Shown here: in pieces, positions 34,202 to 45,081 of the stretch
How the letters are laid out: each line of letters begins with the position of its first letter
Numbering within the stretch: position 1 is the stretch's first letter
DNA from: Zea mays
Lineage: Eukaryota > Streptophyta > Magnoliopsida > Poales > Poaceae
NCBI RefSeq assembly: GCF_902167145.1
Contig: NC_050097.1
Span: forward strand, 174,994,923-175,058,922
Reading direction: 5' to 3'
Length of the DNA: 64,000 bases
Translations under genes and position numbers: made by a program
Notes under the pieces: model-generated
Told to the model about the DNA's origin: nothing
The model's database searches: none
Seen by the model: the letters and a program-made list of their open reading frames with translations, nothing else

Positions 34202-34582
34202 ATACTTTTGTGATGTTGGTCTTATCCTGAAAACTGTGTGATTTGGACTCATGCTGGAGACGTTGTAATATGAACTATGTTATGTGTTTTGGACTATGTG
34301 TTGTGGAACTTGTATTTTGGACTTTGTTTGTGGACATTGTATGAAGAACTATGTTCTGTGGATGTTTTTATATTCGATGTTATTTTGTGATGTATTATAT
34401 GTTGAAATGCTTATATGTCTTATAATATGTGATTATTTGAACTGTGGTTGTTAATAAAACAAGGGGAACTCTTGCAAAATTTTTTTGTGAACTGTAAAAA
34501 ACATAATAAGCAATAAGTAACGCATCTTTAGAGTTCTAAATTATTTTTGATACGTAAATACTACATAATAGGCTACAATTCT
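34202..34582. other. Convergent 3' region between the two MULE genes
   Basis: T-rich on the + strand after the stop at 34201, with GTTGTAATATGAAC and AATAAAAC (34453) that could serve as 3'-end signals. No coding content. Confidence 0.5.
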
Positions 34583-36365
34583 TCAGTCAGAATCACAATC
34601 TATGAGTAACTCATCTTCGGAGTCATCCGTCGCGCAATCCTCAACAACAACCTCATTCCACTTGCTGCATTGTCCTGCATCACACTTGTCACCAGTTCTT
34701 TTGTAATAATTGGCTTCTGCTTCATCTGCAGCTTGGGAGAATAGCTCATCCTCAGCCTCAGCCTCATCAGACTTCTTCTTGTAATAAGCTGCCTCTACCT
34801 CTGCGGCGGCCTGAGACATAAACTCATCCTCTTCCTCTTGAGCACGTAATCCTGCCTCAGCTAGTGCGATGAGCTCACTCAACCTTGACGTGTCGTCCTC
34901 CTCTTCTTCATGTAATCCTGCCTCTGCGAGGGCGATAAGCTCACTCAATCTAGATGTGTCGTCGTCCTCCTCCTCCATCAGCTCAACCGTTGCCATTTTA
35001 TCCTGAACATATCTCGCATGCGCCTCATCGGCCAAATAGTTTACGCCGCTTCCAATCTCTGCAAATATAATGAGAAAATTAAGTTAGCAAAGTCAGGATA
35101 AATAAATTGTACTAACATAATTATAATATCATTTATCTCACTTACTTCCCTTGAGGCGATCAGCAAGATTATCCAACATCTGTTTCTCGGCTTGAGCCGC
35201 TTCCCATTCCCTTGCATCCTGTGCTCTCTTCTCATCTGCCGCCTTCAACCTCCTATACTCTGCACGCTTCGGGCTATCATAAAAGGCAGATTTTGCTTCC
35301 CTACGCATGTCGCGTATGCGATCGTTAATGTACGAATCGACCAGCCGAGATCCACAACGCATCTTCTGTCCCATTATTCTCTTGGACTCTATTGTGCGCA
35401 TCACCTCTCCTTTGTCGTCGTAACTCTCCCAACTGCATTTCCTCGTCTCCTACAAAAAAATAGTAAGTACCGCTATAACATTACATCTGGTGCAAAAAAA
35501 ATACCAACCTCATCGTAATCGACCATATGTCCACAAAAATATCCAACACCAAGCTCCGAAGGAACTAATCCATACTTAGCTTCAATACCACATTTGCAGA
35601 GTACTGGATCAAATTTGACCTCTTCTGCCGCCCACCCCATGTATCTCTTTTCCTTTACCTCTGGCTCTGGCCAATGGGACAAAGGACCATACAACCACTC
35701 TCTGAAACGACACTTACGCCACTCGTATGGCTGCAGGAGAAAAAATTAGTTATTTCTTGTAAATAAAAACTAGTTCATACATTTAGCGTATCAATGGGCT
35801 CACATAATCAATGTTCGGACAACAGAACTGCTTGTCATAGTCTTCGTCGATGACAGCACGGTCTCCACAATCGCATCGAGGCGGTGAGTTCATCCGTCTT
35901 TCTGTTGCTACCTCCTTCTCCGCATCCGTCATTGGTGGAGGATTCGGGGGAGGAGGTACCCAACGCTTAAAACGCTCATGACTGGTCTTTCCACTCAACC
36001 AATTAACAAAAAGAAGATATCGAGGGTCAAATTTATCAGGACCATCGATCCACTGGAAAAAGAAACACCTCTCATGTCCCTAAAATAATGGAAAGATGCA
36101 CTATTACATATCTACAAAATAATGAATGCGAAAAAAATTAAGTGACAAGTCATAAGCTACGTACGTCCAAAGTGCCACAAAGGTAGTAGCAGCGAGCAGC
36201 CGTGTCTGGATGTTGTGATTGATGTACCCAAGCCAGTCTGCCACAGTCACAGTTAGGCACGGGGAGTTCAGGAGGAACAGGAGCATCCTTGCTAGATACG
36301 TCCGGATATAACTCCCGAGGACGACCTCTCTTCTGCCACAACGCCTCTCGGTACATGTCTTTCAT
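34583..36365 (-). CDS. Triple GRF-like zinc-finger protein carried by the MULE
   Basis: Five coding exons on the minus strand: 36365-36165, 36079-35804, 35730-35509, 35449-35146 and 35058-34583. All have GT-AG introns and an uninterrupted frame, giving about 492 residues. There are three tandem GRF-type zinc fingers: CDCG...CYYLCGTLD/GHERCFFFQWIDG (residues about 39-78), CDCG...FCCPNIDY/PYEWRKCRFREW (about 135-172) and CKCG...YFCGHMVDYDE/ETRKCSWESYDD (about 205-246). Each finger is split by a phase-0 intron at the same place, before the last cysteine. A basic helical region follows. The acidic C-terminus has two copies of DDTSRLSELIALAEAGL. GRF fingers in known proteins bind single-stranded DNA; a role in transposition is inferred only from its place in the element. 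Confidence 0.82.
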
Positions 36366-36600
36366 CTAATAAACGATTATAATTATCACTTGTACCTATT
36401 ATGCTTTATAATAAGTTTACACAAACTAATAATCGAAATGATAATATAATAGGTGTATACAAATTATTAAACTAACAACCCAATATCCAAAACGAATCAG
36501 TTGGAAATCATACCTTGGTCTACGAAGTGAACCAACTCAAATCTTTGAATCCAGCAAATTTTGACGAAGTTTGGAAATGGGATGAAATGAGCTGCTCTCG
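36366..36600 (-). other. 5' untranslated exon and intron of the zinc-finger gene
   Basis: On the minus strand a likely leader exon ends with ACCAAG before GTATGATTT (donor at about 36513). The intron ends TTTATTAG directly before the ATG at 36365. The start codon is therefore the first triplet of exon 2. Confidence 0.55.
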
Positions 36601-36950
36601 GCCAGCCGCGCGGGCGTTTTTATAGGAATTTGTAGTTCGGCGCCAAGATCTGTGGCGCCGAGCTACGAGGCCGGGCCGCAACTAGCCGTTGGTGCCTCGT
36701 CACAGCTCGGCGCCATAGGCTATGGCGCCGAGCTACGGCACCACGTCAGCGCCAGGTCAGCCCTGGACGCAACTAGCCGTTGCTGCCACGTCATAGCTCG
36801 GCGCCATAGGCTGTGGCGCCGAGCTGTGTTAGCTCGGTGCCATGGCCTATGGCGCCGGCGCCGAGCTAAGGGTCCAAAACTGAGTTTAAAATTTTTTTAG
36901 GTCTAAACGTGATTTTACTTTTGTTTAAGGGCTAAAATAAAAAAATTCGG
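36600..36950. repeat. MULE right terminal inverted repeat with palindromes
   Basis: Mirror of the left repeat. Palindromes at 36634-36664, 36703-36733, 36795-36825 and 36831-36866; the innermost matches the innermost one on the left (AAGATCTGTGG / CCACAGATCTT). Confidence 0.85.
36617..36624 (-). promoter_or_regulatory. TATA box in the MULE right terminal repeat
   Basis: TATAAAAA on the minus strand, at the inner edge of the terminal repeat and about 30 bp before the likely start of the leader exon. The mirrored position in the left repeat (about 31925) reads AGGAAAAACCC and lacks it. Confidence 0.65.
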
Positions 36951-36959
36951 TCTCCGGAA

Positions 36960-37458
36960 GCTTCTCCATGCGGCGAAGGCGAAGGGGTCGTTGCCTCCCT
37001 CCGCGAAACTCTCCTTCCTATGTGTTACTGTTACCTGTTGAAGATTCCTATGCATGCATTGCCGACACAACTCTTTACCGATTGGCACTACAATACCATG
37101 TTCTCTGACACAGATCTTCTCCATATGGTTGTCATTGTTATTTTATGTTTCCTCTTTTGGTGTATGATGAGTGGTGCAAATGAAAGCTTTGATTATTCCT
37201 CATTATCACACTCACGTGCCTATATTAAGCTTTACCACTGTCTAATATGCTTACTATCATGGTTAAAGTAACCATGCACGCTATCTCAACAAACAGTTGA
37301 CTACCGTTTAAATTATTTTTATATTTTCCGATCTTATGTGGGCACGCATCTTTTCTTCTTGTAGGATATTGATGACGTGACGAACTCGCGGCGAGTGTCC
37401 GCATGCATCCTAATTTGTGTGTCGTTTTCCTCAAGTAGCACTACATCTTCATTGAATC
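36960..37458. other. Unassigned DNA between MULE and CACTA element
   Basis: No gene, no recognised element ends. An 82-codon open frame at 37020-37271 shows no domain. Confidence 0.4.
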
Positions 37459-37461
37459 CGC

Positions 37462-39448
37462 CACTAGTACAATGAAGCTATGTAGATTTCTTTGAACCGC
37501 TAATGTCACTATCAAAATCCGGCTCTTCTGTGAGTACTTATGGCTTTATCGAGGGTAATTTATCGAACAATCGATAAAGCATTCTTTATCGAGTGTTACG
37601 AAAACACTCGACGAAGTGCGTCTTTACTGAACATCGACGCTCGTCACATAGGCTGGCGTCGGGCCTACTAGAACTCTCTTTGGCAAGAGCCAGGCCAGCA
37701 GGCACTCGATAAAGGCTCTCTCAACGTCATTTGGTGTCGTCACGGCGGCTATTCTTTGCCGAATGTCCCACATAAAGTACTCGACAAAGAGGTTATTGCC
37801 TATATACAGTTTAGCGAGTCCTCTTTGCCGAGTGTTATCGAGGATTTGCCGAGTGCGGTACTCGGCAAAGTACTTAGTCCCGGTAGTGTGTTAGGGGGCA
37901 GTAGAAATAATTTTTTCACAGACGGGTAACTGAGAACCACTAGTGGAAATCGGTTTTTACTAGCGGTTCACACTAGTACAAAGAAGCTCTGTACATGCAG
38001 TTGCAAACATATTTTTACTGGTGTTTTTTAGAACCGTCGTTGCTAGGGGCTAGTAGAAATTTTTTTTACATGCGGGTAAATGAGAACCGCTAATGGAAAT
38101 CGATTTCCACTGATAGTTAAGTTAGGACAACCACAGTGAAAATTGATTTCCACTAGCGGTTGAGTTAATAAAACCGACAGTACTAATATTTTTCAGAAAA
38201 CATAAACAGGGTTTTAAAAATAGGAAAACAACATTTTAATTAGGGGAGAGCCTCTCACCTAGACACGACATTTTTCGCGTAAAATTTGCATGTGGGAATC
38301 AAACCTCCAACCTAAACCTCACCCTCATGTGTTGCTCCTCTACCACTCCATCTATCACTTAAATCATTTATATATTGTAGTTTTGTTGTCCACATATTAC
38401 AACAATCCAAATACAAAAATTGACTTTTTGAGGTTTTAAATGAATTCAAACGAAAATATTGTCAACTACAAAGTTTCATAACTTTTGAAGTTCTACAACA
38501 TTTATTTTGGTACTATTCCCATCCAAGGTCATTTGCAAAATCTAATTTTTGAGAGCCGAGATTATTTCGAATAAAAATGTTGCCAACTATAAAGTTTCAT
38601 AACTTTTAGAGATCTACAATTTTAATTTTGATGGTTTTCCCATACGAAGTCATTTGAAAATCTAAAAAAAATCGAGATAAAAATGATTTATAGTGGCGGT
38701 TTCTTAAGAAAATGGCTTGTAGCAAGGCAGTTTCTTAAGAAATCCACCTGTAAAAATAGCAAGAAAACCGCCTGTAGAGACGAACGATTTCTACTGAGAA
38801 AGGTGTTTTCACATACGTTTCTTAGGTCGGAACGGCCAATTTTATTTTACTGACGTTCGATAACCGAAACCGCATGTAAAAATTGGATCCTAGTGCAGGC
38901 GTAGAGCTGTTTTCTACTAGTATCAGTTAAAAACAACCGCTAGTGAAAATCGATTTCCACTGGCTGTCGACGTAATAAAACATTTATCACTCCACCCATC
39001 ACTTAGCTTGTGTCTTTTTTGCCCACATATTAGAACAAATCGAGTATAAATTGGTTGTTTGCGGCTGTAAACGAATTCAAACAAAAAACTTGGCAACTAC
39101 AAGTTCTACAAGTTTTATTTTGGTACTTTTTTTATCTGAGACTGTTTGCAAAATTTGTATTTTAAAATTTATCAAATCCACATGCAATTTTGATAGCCCA
39201 AATGATTCCAAATGAAAAGGTTGAAAACTACAAAGTTTCAAAATTACGTTATTTAAAAAAACTCAAAAAATCGATTTCAAATTATTTCTACTAGCGGGTT
39301 TTAAAGAAAATCACCGGTAAAAATTCACGATTTCTACTGGTGGTTTATTGGGTCAGACGGGCCACTTTATTTCACTAACGTTTGATAACCAAAACCATTT
39401 GTAAAAATTATACCATACCGCAGGTATTGAGCTTTTTTTTTAATAGTG
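37462..39448. mobile_element. Non-autonomous CACTA transposon
   Basis: Starts CACTAGTACAATG and ends TTTAATAGTG, flanked by CGC on both sides (37459-37461 and 39449-39451), the 3-bp duplication typical of CACTA elements. Subterminal text such as GAACCGCTA, GTGGAAATCG and TTTCCACTAGCGG is repeated in both orientations. Extra internal CACTAGTAC (37975) and CTACTAGTA (38920) copies of end sequence suggest rearrangement or nesting. No transposase gene; length 1,987 bp including the inserted MITE. Confidence 0.85.
37507..37888. mobile_element. CACTA MITE nested in the CACTA element
   Basis: Starts CACTATCAAAATCCGG and ends CCCGGTAGTG, flanked by TGT on both sides. Interior repeats of TTTGCCGAGTG and ACTCGGCAAAG, the subterminal motif of a second, distinct CACTA family. 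382 bp, non-coding. Confidence 0.88.
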
Positions 39449-40012
39449 CGCATTTCTCCTGTGTTCTTCGTAGAATTGAGTAGCCTAGGCTTGTCTCGGC
39501 AATATCTTTTATATCTCTTCTCTATATCTATTGTTTATAGACTGCTCTAAAAAAATTCTCTCTTCTATATGCAAACCAACCATTTGGTGCAAACACTCGA
39601 TGGCATAAGGGCCTCAGAGTTACCAAACTCCACATGCGCAGATTTCAGCGCTCGGAGAGTTAGGTGTGTATAGTGCTTGTATATTTGTAAGTTCTCGGTT
39701 TTTTCATATCAATATCTAATTTTTGCTAATCGCACATTTTAGTCTATGTAATCAGGATGGGGGATACTATAACCACATTTACAAATTTAATCTTTGGTGA
39801 CGCTTCTATAGGTAGCGGCCAAAACTCTAATCATCCGAGTTGTAGCTATTAAACATTCAATTTTATGTAATATATACGATTGGTAATTTGACTTGTATTA
39901 TAGATATTTATGTGTGATGTTTGATAAAAAAAATTATAAGATGTATGAATGGATATTTGTGGATAGACATTTGAACTATAGATATATCTCGATGAAAATA
40001 TTTATTGGTGGT
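39449..40012. other. Unassigned DNA
   Basis: AT-rich; no gene or clear element ends between the CACTA element and the CACTA end at 40013. Confidence 0.4.
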
Positions 40013-40190
40013 CACTACCGGAATCCGACTCTTTGCCGAGTGCAATTTATCGGGCACTCAGCAAAGCATGATTTGCCAAGTGTCACTTTTAGTGAAATAA
40101 GACTCTCAGCACACACCTAATTTACCGAGGGTAAAACACTTGGCATAGAAAGACATTCGGCAAAGGGTCTAGGGTTTGCATCACTCTAGC
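40013..40190. mobile_element. CACTA end fragment in the lectin gene upstream region
   Basis: Starts CACTACCGGAATCCG and carries CTCTTTGCCGAGTG and CGGCAAAGGG motifs, the same family as the MITE at 37507. A clean TAGTG right end is missing. It lies about 95 bp upstream of the TATA box of the dirigent-jacalin gene. Confidence 0.7.
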
Positions 40191-40284
40191 TAGTAGCGGC
40201 AAAAGGAAGTTAAACAGCATCTTCAGATAACTTCTATCGGCGTAGATTGATGTGGAGTGCAGCCCGCCCGCCCTGCTGGCGTTC

Positions 40285-40292
40285 TATAAATA
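40285..40292 (+). promoter_or_regulatory. TATA box of the dirigent-jacalin gene
   Basis: TATAAATA, about 155 bp upstream of the start codon at 40440. The intervening leader is CA- and AG-rich without upstream ATG codons that I noticed. Confidence 0.75.
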
Positions 40293-40439
40293 GAGTAGCT
40301 CGCCCTCCCATCTTGGGACACAGCACAAGAACACTCCTAGCTGAAGATCTCGAGTGCAACGCAACGTTGGCGCTTGGCGGCCAGTAGTAGCAGCAAACTT
40401 AGCGTCGCTCCTTCCTACTAGACGAGAGATCGAGAAACC

Positions 40440-40802
40440 ATGGCCAAGCTCCAAGTCACTCCTGGCGCCGCGTTCACCGAGTGCAATGAACTCAACTTCC
40501 AGGGCCTGTACATGTACCACACGCCCCTGGGTCCCAAGGCCAACCAAGCTGCGATCCTAGAGAGCAAGGCCAAGATCGGCATCGGTGCCACCGTGGTTAA
40601 CAACTGGGCAGTGTATGACGGGCCAGGGCCAGGCGCCAAGCTCGTCGGCCGTGCGCAGGGCTTGCACATCCTAGCCGGAAACTGGGTCAACTCATTCACC
40701 CTGGTGTTCGAGGATGAAAGGTATATATGTGGACAAATCCATTTTGATCACCTAGCTAGCTACGACCAGCAGCTAAAATTCTGTGTTTTGAGCTAACTGC
40801 TG

Positions 40803-40900
<98 letters not shown>

Positions 40901-41765
40901 AATTACAATGTGGGTGCAGGTTCAGTGGGTCCACGCTTGAAGTGAGGGGCATAACGGTTGAAACTGGCGAGTGGGCTGTTGTTGGGGGCACCGGCCAGTT
41001 TGCTATGGCGAACGGCATCATCTCCAAGAAGTTACACGAGCAGAGAAGCGACGGGAACGTCATAGAGCTTAGTGTCCATGCTTTCTGCCCGCTGCTCAAA
41101 GGGAAAAGGGTGAATGTTCACATCAAGGCTAGCTTTATTTGCTTCTAATTAACATAATAATTAATGGACGCATGCATGCATGCAGGGCGGTGCTGTGACA
41201 AAGGTTGGGCCATGGGGCGGAAGCGGAGGGTCTCCAATGGAGCTGACAGAGACGGAGACGCCCATGCGTCTGGAGAGCATCACCGTCAGCAGCGGCGTGG
41301 CCGTCAACTCCATCTCATTCTCCTACGTCGACTCTGCCGGCCACAAGCGCTCTGCTGGTCCCTGGGGTGGTTCCGGTGGACAGCCTGATCAGGTAGCATG
41401 CAGCAGCTTATTAATTGACTGATGCCACTGCTATGCTAGCTCTAGCTAGCTAACTGCTATATATGGAGTATTATATATATTCATGCTCTTTGCAGGTCCA
41501 GCTCGCCGAGTCTGAGGTGGTCACACAAGTGTCCGGAACATACGGCACCATCGACGACGACGACCGCACCGTGATAACCTCCATTAAGTTCGTCACGAAC
41601 CTTGACAAGACCTACGGGCCTTTCGGAGCGTACGGGGACGGCGACGACACCTCCTTCACCGTCCCCGTGCAGCCGGGGAGTGGCGCCATCGTGGGCTTCT
41701 TCGCCCGCGTTGGCGGGGCCGGGGACTACCTGGACGCCATTGGCGTCTACGTGCGCCCCCTCTAA
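40440..41765 (+). CDS. Dirigent-jacalin chimeric lectin (BGAF / OsJAC1-type)
   Basis: Exons 40440-40720, 40920-41109, 41186-41392 and 41496-41765 have GT-AG borders and code for 315 residues. Residues 1-156 are a dirigent domain ([63 protein letters not shown]). Residues about 158-315 are a mannose-type jacalin domain ([43 protein letters not shown]) ending with [15 protein letters not shown], the GDYLDAIG sugar-binding loop. No signal peptide is evident, so it is probably nucleocytoplasmic. This two-domain design is known only in grasses: maize BGAF clumps beta-glucosidases, and rice OsJAC1 gives broad disease resistance. The start has a good context (ACCATGGCC). I am sure of the family, less so of the orthologue. 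Confidence 0.95.
40803..40900. repeat. (AT)n microsatellite in intron 1
   Basis: About 47 AT units between the donor at 40721 and the acceptor at 40919. It makes up half of the 199-bp intron and should be length-polymorphic. Confidence 0.95.
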
Positions 41766-42060
41766 AAAAGCTTTGTTTCTGATGTGAATCAAGCAGCTGC
41801 ATGCATGCTGCTCTACTCCACACAGAGTCCATCACCACCTGCTGCTTGAAATGCGTGCGTGCGTGCGGCTTCCAGTTGCTTTATTTCGTACCTGAGTGTT
41901 GTGTTGTGGTGTGTTTGCTCATGTACTTCGGTACGTTAATTGCTTGGTAAACTCTGGTCAGTGATGTGTGTTTGCCTTTGTCATGGATTTCGACGGAATA
42001 ATAAAGACCTCGAGTAGAAGAGGTCAGGGTTTTTTCACTCATGCTCCTGGTATTATTATT
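41766..42060 (+). terminator. 3' UTR of the dirigent-jacalin gene with polyadenylation signal
   Basis: AATAATAAA at 41997-42005 is a plausible near-upstream polyadenylation element about 235 bp after the stop. The stretch before it is T/G-rich. Confidence 0.5.
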
Positions 42061-45000
42061 CAACTCTGTTATCCCTTTAATTTCTATTTTTATATATTAA
42101 CCGCGGGAGCAATTCTTGCCTCCTGTTCGACCACGTCAGCAGAAAGGATTTGGAGCGTCCGATACGATCTGGAAGGCATAGCCGGCGTCACCATAATGTA
42201 TCCACTTCAACCGTCCGATTGCATTCCAACGGCATGCGAACTCTGCCCTGACACGAATCGGCGCAATGCTTCTAGGCATCATCCCGCCCCCTCAATCGCC
42301 ATCGTGCGCCACCACCAGGAGCCCCATACATGCCCTCCTCAAATGTTGCGGCCGTGCGTAAACGCGTCCCTCCTCCGCCTGGGATCGCACTCGCACCATC
42401 GCCCCCTCCTCTGCCTCCACGCCGACGTCGTGATGCCTCAGCCCTCCTCCGCCTGACCCGACCTGTTGGCTCGAAAACGCATCCACCACTCGGAGCATCT
42501 TGGCCTCCCGCAGGGGCGGAGCCAGACCCATGACCGCCAGGGCATGGCCTGGGGTGTGTGTCTCATTACCTCCTTCTCCCTGCTACACCCGCTGGCTGCG
42601 GCTCCACGTCGCCAGCCTGCTGGTGGTGCGGCAAGAGGTCAGCTCCCTTCTGGTTTTGGCTTCCCACAATCCCACGGCTTAGGGGCTACCAGTACCAGGT
42701 AGCAGCGGACTGTAGCACCTTGAAAGGATCGATGCAAAGCTTGCGTTGTTGAACAACAAATATCTGGTAACAAATTACAGAATCCTTGATTCAATAATCA
42801 TTATGAGCGATGTGGTTCACATTCTAGCTGTTGTTGCAGGTCTGATGCGGTGATGCCTCATACATCAATGCTAGGAGACTGGTCTAGGCATTTACAGAGC
42901 ATACCGTGGTTTCGAATCCCCTTGATTCCTTGAACATTACAGGTTCAGGCTAATTCTCCCCTTCATGTTGAGGCCTTAGCCTTTTTCCTCGATCTCCATC
43001 TTATTGTTCTTTCAACTATATTCATAATTTATTCTTTGTCACTAACCAGTTGACCAAAGGTGTTATTTAGATGTGATTTCTGCTATTTGAGCTCCAAGGC
43101 TTCACACTCCAAGGCTTCACACTGTGTATAATAGCACTCTTGGTATCAATGAAAAGGTACCCAGATTTTGGAGGTTTTACATGGACAAAGCAAATCCGCA
43201 GTTAATAGTTACAGTGCTGATTGGTTGATGAATTCGAATAAATATCTTTGCTTTTCAAGAACAGGAAACATGCCTTTGTTAGTATGGGAGACACTTTGAG
43301 CTTATAGACTACAAATATTATTATACTGCTAATGTTGTTGACAAGCTTAGCGATAATGTTTCTGTGTACTTTAATCTGCTTTTTGGAAGTTAACTTTTAT
43401 CCTGTTCATTCGGGAGGAACAATACATTATTTATGTCGGTGGCATAAATCTTAGAAGTACACTACTTTGCAACATCGTGTTTATTTTTCCAGAGTTCCCA
43501 AGTTAGCTTTGAGTCAGTAGCAGTGCAATAAGAAGATTTGCTGATTTTTTATAGTTTGGCTGCACCCATTTCTTGTAATAAATCGTGTATCGTCATCTCA
43601 GGAATTCGACGCGTTATTGAAAATGTTGAACTAAAACCCTGCAACTCTGCTGCATCTTGCGTCATGTTTGTGTGTCCCTGATAAATCGGCGAGCAACTTC
43701 TGGTTTACACATCAAACTGATAGATACACTTTCTCGATTTGTATGCAGCTGAAGATGTGCAAGGACGGTGCATATTGGGTAGCTAACTGACCAATTTGCG
43801 CCTTTTGTCGCATCAAACTCAAACGACATCAAACTCAAACGATTTATGTTGGCTTCTTTCCCTTCTTTTATACCGTGACTGATTCAGATGTTTATTTGTC
43901 TAACATGGAAGGTATTGTTGCTGGAATTTATGTGGGCATGGTGTGTAGTGTACAAAGGGTCCGCGGTCACAATGACTGAGTAAGAATTACATGGGTACAA
44001 ATCTTTCAGCTTTATGGTAGTTAACTGAACATCATCTCATAATTTTTTTATGCTTGCTTGTCAGTGCAAAGTAACATGCCCCGTTCGAAATATAAACTTT
44101 TTTACTGCTAGGCATCATTTTTCTCTCCTACAAATAGTATGAATAAGTTTTCTAAAAAAACAAATTTGATGTTGCTTTTGCAATCTTCTTCAGAACTTCC
44201 TATAATCAGTTATTATACCAGATCTATAACTCAAGTTAAAATTATAAAATGTTCAGCGGTCATGAAAGCCTTTGTTGCAGCAAAATCACTGGAAAGAAAA
44301 AGAAGATAGGAAAGTACTTGGGCCAAGGACCAGGTGGTCCAAAGGAGTGTTCACGTGCTAATTTGTTTGGAGACACAAAAACCAACTCATTGCGTAATTT
44401 CCCTGGGGTATTTCACGTGGAAGGAACAGACTTGGTGTATTAGGTGCCAAATATTGGAAAGGTGGTTCCTGTAGCCAAGGATCACTGTCATCCAAACCTG
44501 TACCCAGGAAGCCGTTTGTTCTGCCATTGAAAACATTGGCATTATAGTTAAAATGAGTTGTCTGTTGAAGCCACTGACTTTGAGGACTTGGAGACTTTAA
44601 CCTTCTCCTCCTGCTGCTCCAGCGCCCAAGACCAAGTCAGTTTCTGAGCCTACTGCTGCTCCAACACCTAAAATCAAATCAGTTGTCGAGCCTGCTACTG
44701 TTGCTGCTCCAGCGCTTGAAACCGAATGAGATGTCGAGCCTACTGCTGCTGGTGCTCCTGCACCGATTAATTAATATAACCTAACCGCCCCCCTCCTCTC
44801 CAGTTTGTTTGTTGCCAAATGATATATCTCCATGTTGACTTATATCCTTGCTATATTCATATGGACAGTCTGGACTAATCATACATATTTAGCTCCTATT
44901 CATGTTAGACGGTAAAAGCAGTCTCTAATAGTTGTAACTTGATATATACATATATTGAGATTTAATATAGCATGCAACGATCATATTAATGTCACATGAG

Positions 45001-45076
45001 TACATATATACAGAACAACAACAACTAATGTTCAGTGCATCGGTAACACATCCACGTTATAATTTTTATCATCAAC
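42061..45076. other. Intergenic DNA with a possible captured gene fragment
   Basis: 42270-42700 is GC-rich and exon-like but without a domain. 44249-44780 looks like eroded coding sequence: a frame with GKKKKIGKYLGQGPGGPKE and VFHVEGTDLVY stops at 44441, then Ala/Pro/Val-rich PxxKxKSVxEP-type repeats follow with stops. I did not recognise the parent gene. The rest, 42700-44248, holds no gene I can see. Confidence 0.35.
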
Positions 45077-45081
45077 CATTT
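45077..45081. repeat. Target-site duplication CATTT (left)
   Basis: CATTT is present at 45077-45081 and at 58750-58754, immediately outside the two LTRs. Confidence 0.95.

Larger units (their letters stand above)
31643..36950. mobile_element. Mutator-like element (MULE), 5.3 kb, with two convergent genes
   Basis: The ends CCGAATTTTTTG...TTAGCCC and their inverted counterpart, with a perfect 9-bp duplication, define a complete insertion. Terminal inverted repeats extend about 300 bp and each contains four GC-rich palindromes. Inside, a + gene (32868-34201) and a - gene (34583-36365) converge with 382 bp between their stop codons. This resembles MuDR, where the inverted repeats act as promoters for two convergent genes. 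The + gene lacks a catalytic transposase domain, so this copy would depend on another source. The perfect duplication and the intact - gene point to a fairly recent insertion. Confidence 0.92.

Noticed and set aside
37020..37271. Small protein with a hydrophobic stretch (VVIVILCFLFWCMM)
   Set aside because: A single hydrophobic segment in an 83-codon frame without splice support, promoter or homologous neighbour is not enough to call a gene.
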